Made by a program: the position numbers and the translations under genes
Shown: positions 58,805 through 64,000 of the stretch, one piece after another
How the letters are laid out: the number at the start of each line of letters is the position of its first letter
How positions within the stretch are numbered: the stretch's first letter is position 1
The notes under the pieces: generated by a model
The model's database searches: none
What the model was told of the DNA's origin: nothing
What the model saw: the letters and a program-made list of their open reading frames with translations, nothing else
Assembly: GCA_013397115.1 (NCBI GenBank)
Contig: VWZW01005507.1
Span: 1,520,982-1,584,981 of the forward strand
Direction of reading: 5' to 3'
Source: Edolisoma coerulescens
Taxonomy: Eukaryota > Chordata > Aves > Passeriformes > Campephagidae
Length of the DNA: 64,000 nucleotides

Positions 58805-60775
58805 ATTGTGGATGAAAAAGTATATTTAAATAAAAAATGAAACAGTATTTCAGATGTTGAAATTCCCCTTTACAATAGTTCCTGCTTTTGATTCTTGTTG
58901 CAACCTCCACACAAAAGAAATTTGGATAAAATATACATCAAAAATAGTAGAGGAAGGGATGTTTGAATTGTATTTTTCCACATGGAAAAGGCATCTCTAA
59001 GATAGTCCTGCTAATACCTGTGGAGACAAAGCAACATTAGTAACACTGCTAACATTTAGGAGACGTGGATATCATTCATCTCAGGATCTTGGAGAACAAG
59101 CTTTTTTATTCAAAGAACTTCAGATGTGGGACAGCAATCTTTGGACTATATCCATAAAAACTAGATGAAAATTAAAGAAGAGAAGTACTGAAAAAATAAT
59201 AGTGAATTAAAATCCATTGGACTTCACTCTGGAGCTCAGATCAAATATTCTTCTTCTAGGAAGAGGAAAGGCATTACAGCTTGGCCAACTGTTATTTGGA
59301 AATAGAATTGTAATTGTGTATTGAGTTCTTATCTTCGGATGAGGTAATCCACAGCATGCTGATGAACGTTTATCAACCAGGCTGGTTAAGCCCCAGGGAA
59401 TGACAAAGGGGAGAAAGAATGGGAAGGAGACACATTGGCTATGAAACACTCCTTGCTAGAACAAGAAACAATAGGGTGCTGCAACTGAAAAAGGAAGAGA
59501 GACACTTCCTGGGACAAGATGCCTTGCTGAGGTACATCACTACCGAGAGATAAGGGTATTCTCAGTGACAGGTTGGGGCATTGAAACCGCAGCAATTCCT
59601 GTAGCAAGACACAAGGTCTCTCTGAGGTTTATGTTTAAGGTTTCTAACGTCAAGTGATTCTTGCTTTAGATGAGCAAAGTATTTGTTTCTCAGGTAAAAC
59701 TGTTTAAAACAACTTGTAGGAAGCAAGTTCTAAGCAACTCTTGAATACCAGAGACCTGCAAAATCTTTTAAAAGAGACACCCAACCTGGCACACTGCTTC
59801 ACACTTCTCCATGGGTTTTCCTGTAGATGAATCAGTAATTTTCCAGCATAACCAAAGCATCACACTTCAACATTTTAGTTCTTATTTTCTGGCTACTCTT
59901 AACTAACTGATTATACTCTCCATATTAAATAGCAAATTTGTTTCAGATCTGCTGCTGGAGTCAAGCTCTCCATAGGAAGGGAGTTCAAATTCCATCCTCA
60001 GAGAAAGAATGAACACTATTCCCACTCAAGCATGCCCAAAAGGGGCTTGGGATGGAAAGACCACAAAGAAGAACTATAGAGAGATGTTAGAAGCAAGGCA
60101 AGAAGAGTTTCGCACTCAAAGCGTTTCTTTTTCTAAAAAAGCTTTGGCCAGTGCTGGTTAGATCTTACAGGAAGCATCACAGAGCAGAACAAGAACTGAC
60201 AGCACACGTGCTGTTTGTCCTGATGCCCATGCTTTTTCAGAAGGAGTTTTGCACTCTACACCCACCCCCAAATTTGAAAATCTTTGCTTTAATCCTTAAC
60301 AGAACTTCTATCCAATTTCTGTAACTTCTGTGCAGCCTTCCATTGACTCAAGTAAGCATCAGGATCCTGGTATAGAAATCATTTCCAAGGAGGAATATGG
60401 ACATCACATTAATTAATAAAACAGATGCAGGTGTGGAGGAGAGTGCTTCCCACATCTTCACCTGCAGAGCAGTGAGCTCTCCTATTGGAATGAGGCTCTT
60501 CCCTGGTGGCATCACACAGGGTGCAAAGCAGGCACAATCCTGTTACACCTTCCATGATAAGAGGAAAACCCTCAGCCAACCTCCTGCTGCAAATCCTGCC
60601 CTTAAGCAGAGGTGAGGCTTGCTCAGAACTCACTTGCTAAAGCACCAAGAACTTCAATTCTTTGGTGCCTGACACAAGAGAGTTTAAAGGGGTCTGAGGT
60701 TTTATTATCCAATTATCCTTTATTGGGCATCCAGACCCAAGACCTGCGACCAGTGATAATCTTATCCAGAAATAT
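58805..60775. other. Non-coding stretch, nothing recognised
   Basis: AT-rich to 59230, then mixed. No recognised features. Confidence 0.5.
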
Positions 60776-60779
60776 GTTC

Positions 60780-61362
60780 CCTCATTCCCTGAGCTGCATC
60801 CAAAGCAGCCTGAGCAGCAAGACAAGAGAGGGGATTCTGCCCCTTTGCTCTGGTGAGACCCCACCTGCAGTGCTGCATCCCGCTCTGGAGTCCTTAGCAC
60901 AGGAAGGACATGGAGCTGTTGGAGCGAGCCCAGAGCAGACCACCAAGATGATTAGAATGATGGAGCACCTCTCCTATCAGGAAAGGCTGAGACAAGCAGG
61001 TTTGTTCCACCTGGAAAAGAGAAGGCTTCAGAATTACCTAATTGTGGCCTTCCAGTACCTGCAGGGAGTCTACGGGAAACATGGAGACTTTTTACAAGGG
61101 CCTGGAGTGCCAAGACAAGGGTGAATGGCTTACAGATGAAAGAGGGTAGGTCTAGATTAGATATTAGGGAGAAATGTTTCCTTGTGAGGATGGTGAGGCT
61201 GTAGCCCAGGTTTCCTAGAGAAGTTGTGGATGCCCCATCCCTGGAAGTGTTCAAGGCCAGGTTGGATGGAGGTCTGAGCAACCTGGGACAGTGGAAGGGG
61301 TTGGAACTAGATGACCTCTGAGGTCCCTTCCAACCCAAGCCATTCTATGATTCTGTGATCTC
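60780..61362 (+). mobile_element. CR1 LINE, 3' 580 bases including the end of ORF2
   Basis: The longest transposon piece in the window. Its start encodes the C-terminal part of the CR1 ORF2 reverse transcriptase; one frame still reads HLSYQERLRQAGLFHLEKRR, a hallmark CR1 segment. Then come the 3' blocks 'ggtctagattagatattagg', 'aagtgttcaaggccaggttg', 'ggttggaactagatgacctc', 'aggtcccttccaacccaagc' and the terminal cattctatgattctgtgat with 8-bp unit repeats. Catalytic reverse-transcriptase and endonuclease regions are absent because of 5' truncation. It is relatively well preserved compared with the other copies. Confidence 0.97.
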
Positions 61363-61364
61363 CA

Positions 61365-61725
61365 GCCCTATTTTTTTGTCAAACAGCAGGCTACAAAACC
61401 AACACAGCCTCTGCCAGCTGGTTGAGTAACCCCACAGAAATGTGTACACAAAGTTCTCCCAAATCCCATACATCACAACAAATAATTGATGACCCTGGTG
61501 ACGTTTATGAGTCTTTGTCAATCTGACAGCTCTTTCACAGACTTAACAAGCAGGAAAATAAAGAGTAATTTAGCAGAACTTGCGCTTCTTGTTCATGCAG
61601 GTCACCGCTGTGACAGTCACCCAGGCACAGACAAACTCTGGCACATGAGCAGCTCTCCCTGCTGCCGAGCTGGACAGCCAGCATGTGACAAAGGGAGCGA
61701 CGCTGGCACTCCTAGAGCTTGCTGA
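61365..61725. other. Non-coding stretch
   Basis: Nothing recognised before the CTCF-like motif. Confidence 0.45.
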
Positions 61726-61728
61726 ATA

Positions 61729-61744
61729 CCACCATCTACTGGCA
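61729..61744 (-). promoter_or_regulatory. CTCF-like motif (-)
   Basis: On the minus strand it reads TGCCAGTAGATGGTGG, which fits the CTCF core CCASYAGRKGG closely. It points left, toward the forward motif at 41051-41065. Confidence 0.45.
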
Positions 61745-61749
61745 TAAAC

Positions 61750-64000
61750 TGTGGAGGAAGGAATGAAAGGAGTGGGGACAGCAGGGAAGCAAGGAGGGGA
61801 AAGTGAAAAAGGCTGAAGAAAAATAATGGTATGAGGAAAAAAACCAAAAACCAAAGCCACCTATCATAAAATAAAAGGCTATTTAGATGAATACCAAAGG
61901 AGCAAGAGACAACAGGGAAAAGGAAAAAAACATGGTGGAGGCTGTTTTCCTGACAAATTGTTCCCCACACCATGCAGCTGGCTCTGAGTGCTGGGCAGGA
62001 GCCTGTGGACACAGCACCAGAGCCCAGCTGCTGGGAACCTGCACAGCTCTACCCCAGTAGGTGCAGACAGGCCAGCCCATCCCACGAAGGCTTCCCACAG
62101 CCCTCAGATCACTCTGGCTGGTCCTGTGTACCACAGGCCATTACATCTCAAAATGCTCCTTTATTTTAGCCCAAAATCTTCTGTTTGCTTCAGGTACCTA
62201 AAAGGGCACATCTGGCCTTAAGCGAACACAACCAAGAGAACTCTGGAATTGGTTTGAATGAGCAGTCACCTCCTTCTCACTGCAGTTCCTATCCATGCCA
62301 GTACCCCTGCAGGAGTCTTTGGCCCACAGACTCCAATTGCTCGAGCCTGGCCTCCTGCCTTGGGCTGCTCCTGGACCTGGCAGAGCTGTGCCCAGCGTGC
62401 CCTGACAGCCCCCAGCCTCTGGATGTCTCTATGTTGCAGAGCTTCTCCACAGGCAATAATGCTCACCCCACTATTGATGGGAGCTCAGCTGGAATTTGTC
62501 TCCAAGATAGGGAAGGCTCCACATGTCATTACCATAGTGCTCAAGTCATCCACCCACTCGGACCTGCAAGGCTGCTATCACACTGATTGCTGGATGTACA
62601 CCTTCCAGGAGTGACTTTACAGTCATCTACTCCCCCAGAGCCATAATTAGAGACAGGAATGTACTATTGCAAAAGAGATTTAATATTCATTTGAATCCTC
62701 AACATTCATTTGCTTCAGCCGTGTGCCAGCCCCCTTTCTGTATTTGCTTTCAACGAATATTTTATCAAATTAATTTTCTGGCTGGAATATTGGTGGAAAT
62801 GGTACATTTTAAATCAGTACTGAGGAATGCTCCTGGGAAAGAAGCTCAGTGTTCATAATTGTGCATACTCTCAACAGAAACCCAACGTTAAGTCTGTGCT
62901 TATCCAACCCCATGTGGTGGGCTGTAGTTCAAGAGGCCTCCACTCAGTCCCTGTCGGTGCAAAATTCCCTGTCTGATCCTGGGCAGCTCCAGCAGTCTCC
63001 CCAGTTCTCTGCTCCTGGGGCAGCACAGCCAGGCACAAGAGCTCAGGGCTCCCAGCACAGCCAAACCCTCCCATGGTGACTGCACAGGGGTTCTCACCAG
63101 AGCCAACATGGACACGGCTACGGCTGCCTAGCACAGGACAAGGCTACAAATATGTCCTTTTGATTGGGCTGGACAACTCCAGTTAAAATAACAGTGATGG
63201 CTCTCAAATTACCTTGGTTCATCTGGTTTAATCTGAATTATCGAGCCCAGGCTAAAAAATCCAAATCAAGAACACATCTGCATTTTTTTCTATGGAAAGA
63301 CCTATCAGCCCTATTTTTTTCCATCACATTCAGGTGACAAAAACTATAGGAAAGCCTTTACCTTTTCTTCTTGTCCCTAATTATGCCAGAATTTATTCCC
63401 CTTCTAGACCACAAGCAGCTCTGAAAATCTACTCCTCTCCTTAAAAAAGACCCTAAAGTATAAATCCTGAATAAAAAAAATCAGTATCTCAAGTCCCTGT
63501 CTTTCAGCTCCCTCTGCAAGGAAAGGGCTCAGCCACACAATTGGGGATTTCATCAGTTCTCTCTGCACATGCTGGGGTTTTCCTCCACATGGGAAAGGTT
63601 GGAATGTTAAGGAAATTACATTCCACTTAAACTTTCTGCTGTTGTGACACTTTCCTCTACCTTTCTGTTTACTTTCTCTCTTTCTTTTTTCAGCCTAGCA
63701 GCACATCCTTTCTTCTTTTCCCACATTTGCCTATTCCTTTTTTCCTATGTTCCCCCTCACTAATTTCCACCTCCTTGTTAAGTCAGCCTGCATCATCCTC
63801 GTACCAATGCAAGAAGAGAGGGTAGCACATTATCCAGTTATTTCTTTGCAGGGCTATGTCACACCTCACCAGAACCTGTGGCCTAATACACTCCAGCTTT
63901 TCCTTCTCCTCCACCAAATCCCAGGATAGAATACAACCTTCAGTCTGTGCCATCACACCCTCTGTATATTGTCACTACTCCTCCACCTACACAGCAGCCA
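61750..64000. other. Non-coding right end, nothing firm
   Basis: No gene recognised to the end of the window. A very strong pyrimidine tract ending in cag (AG at 63692-63693, 'ctctctttcttttttcag') could be a 3' splice site, but the following 90 bases remain pyrimidine-rich and no donor stands out. Confidence 0.5.

Noticed and set aside
59950..60005. tRNA-like 'ggagttcaaattccatcc' segment
   Set aside because: Only a B-box-like piece is present; no cloverleaf arms could be paired around it.
63661..63790. Terminal exon after the strong pyrimidine tract at 63693
   Set aside because: Downstream sequence stays pyrimidine-rich with no donor or recognisable coding content.
1..64000. Endogenous retrovirus or LTR element
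   Set aside because: No reverse transcriptase, gag or protease motifs in any frame and no paired terminal repeats seen.
1..64000. CRISPR arrays, bacterial operons or phage-type systems
   Set aside because: No regularly spaced repeats with spacers, no gene density, and vertebrate repeats throughout.

Overview
This window looks like vertebrate nuclear DNA, most likely from a bird. The clearest marker is the CR1 family of LINEs. Copies are truncated at the 5' end and carry the standard CR1 3' end (the 'ttcaaggccaggctggatgg' block, the 'ggtcccttccaaccca' block and a run of 8-bp ATTCTRTG-like units). Interspersed repeats are sparse: about four CR1 pieces in 64 kb. Around them lie strongly decayed MIR-type SINEs and other amniote repeat fossils, and there are no L1 or Alu-like sequences. 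A crocodilian or turtle would share the fossils but should carry more repeats. Assignment to birds is therefore inference, and I cannot name the species.

The left edge (1 to about 540) is a CpG island, probably a promoter or first-exon region of a gene that lies partly outside the window. It holds a SOX-type inverted site at 34-48. The rest is mostly non-coding, either intronic or intergenic. No complete protein-coding gene can be supported. Most open frames are short and overlap on both strands with no recognisable domain. Five segments look like exons by their splice signals. The best is at 40126-40237: it is flanked by a plausible acceptor and a GTGAGT donor, and its open frame encodes the end of an immunoglobulin-type domain (NAGIYTC). 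Others are at 11619-11659, 46786-46875, 40295-40389 and 48777 onward. All are on the + strand, the strand a gene starting at the left-edge island could use, but nothing in the sequence links them into one transcript.

Repeats: CR1 pieces lie at 7889-8025 (+), 12578-12958 (-), 42706-42802 (+) and 60780-61362 (+). MIR-like SINE remnants occur throughout; the most complete is at 55713-56012. A second set of fossils shares short inverted-repeat cores and a 'gatctggcccc'-like end (31405-31530, 37855-37935, 38485-38550, 49370-49440, 49840-49985, 50660-50749, 52820-52885, 58700-58800). A three-copy 55-bp minisatellite is at 33121-33285, and a CCCT/CTTT microsatellite ends in the only ambiguous base of the window (27182).

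Possible regulatory content: internal CpG-dense patches (17250-17345, 43560-43690, 52085-52500), two CTCF-like motifs facing each other (41051-41065 + and 61729-61744 -), two perfect cAMP-response elements, and AT-rich homeodomain-rich blocks that may be conserved enhancers (12150-12275, 19980-20110, 39255-39450). I found no mobile retrovirus, CRISPR array, RNA gene or coherent new gene system. The items most worth checking are the Ig-like exon, the internal CpG-rich patch and the palindromic fossil repeats.
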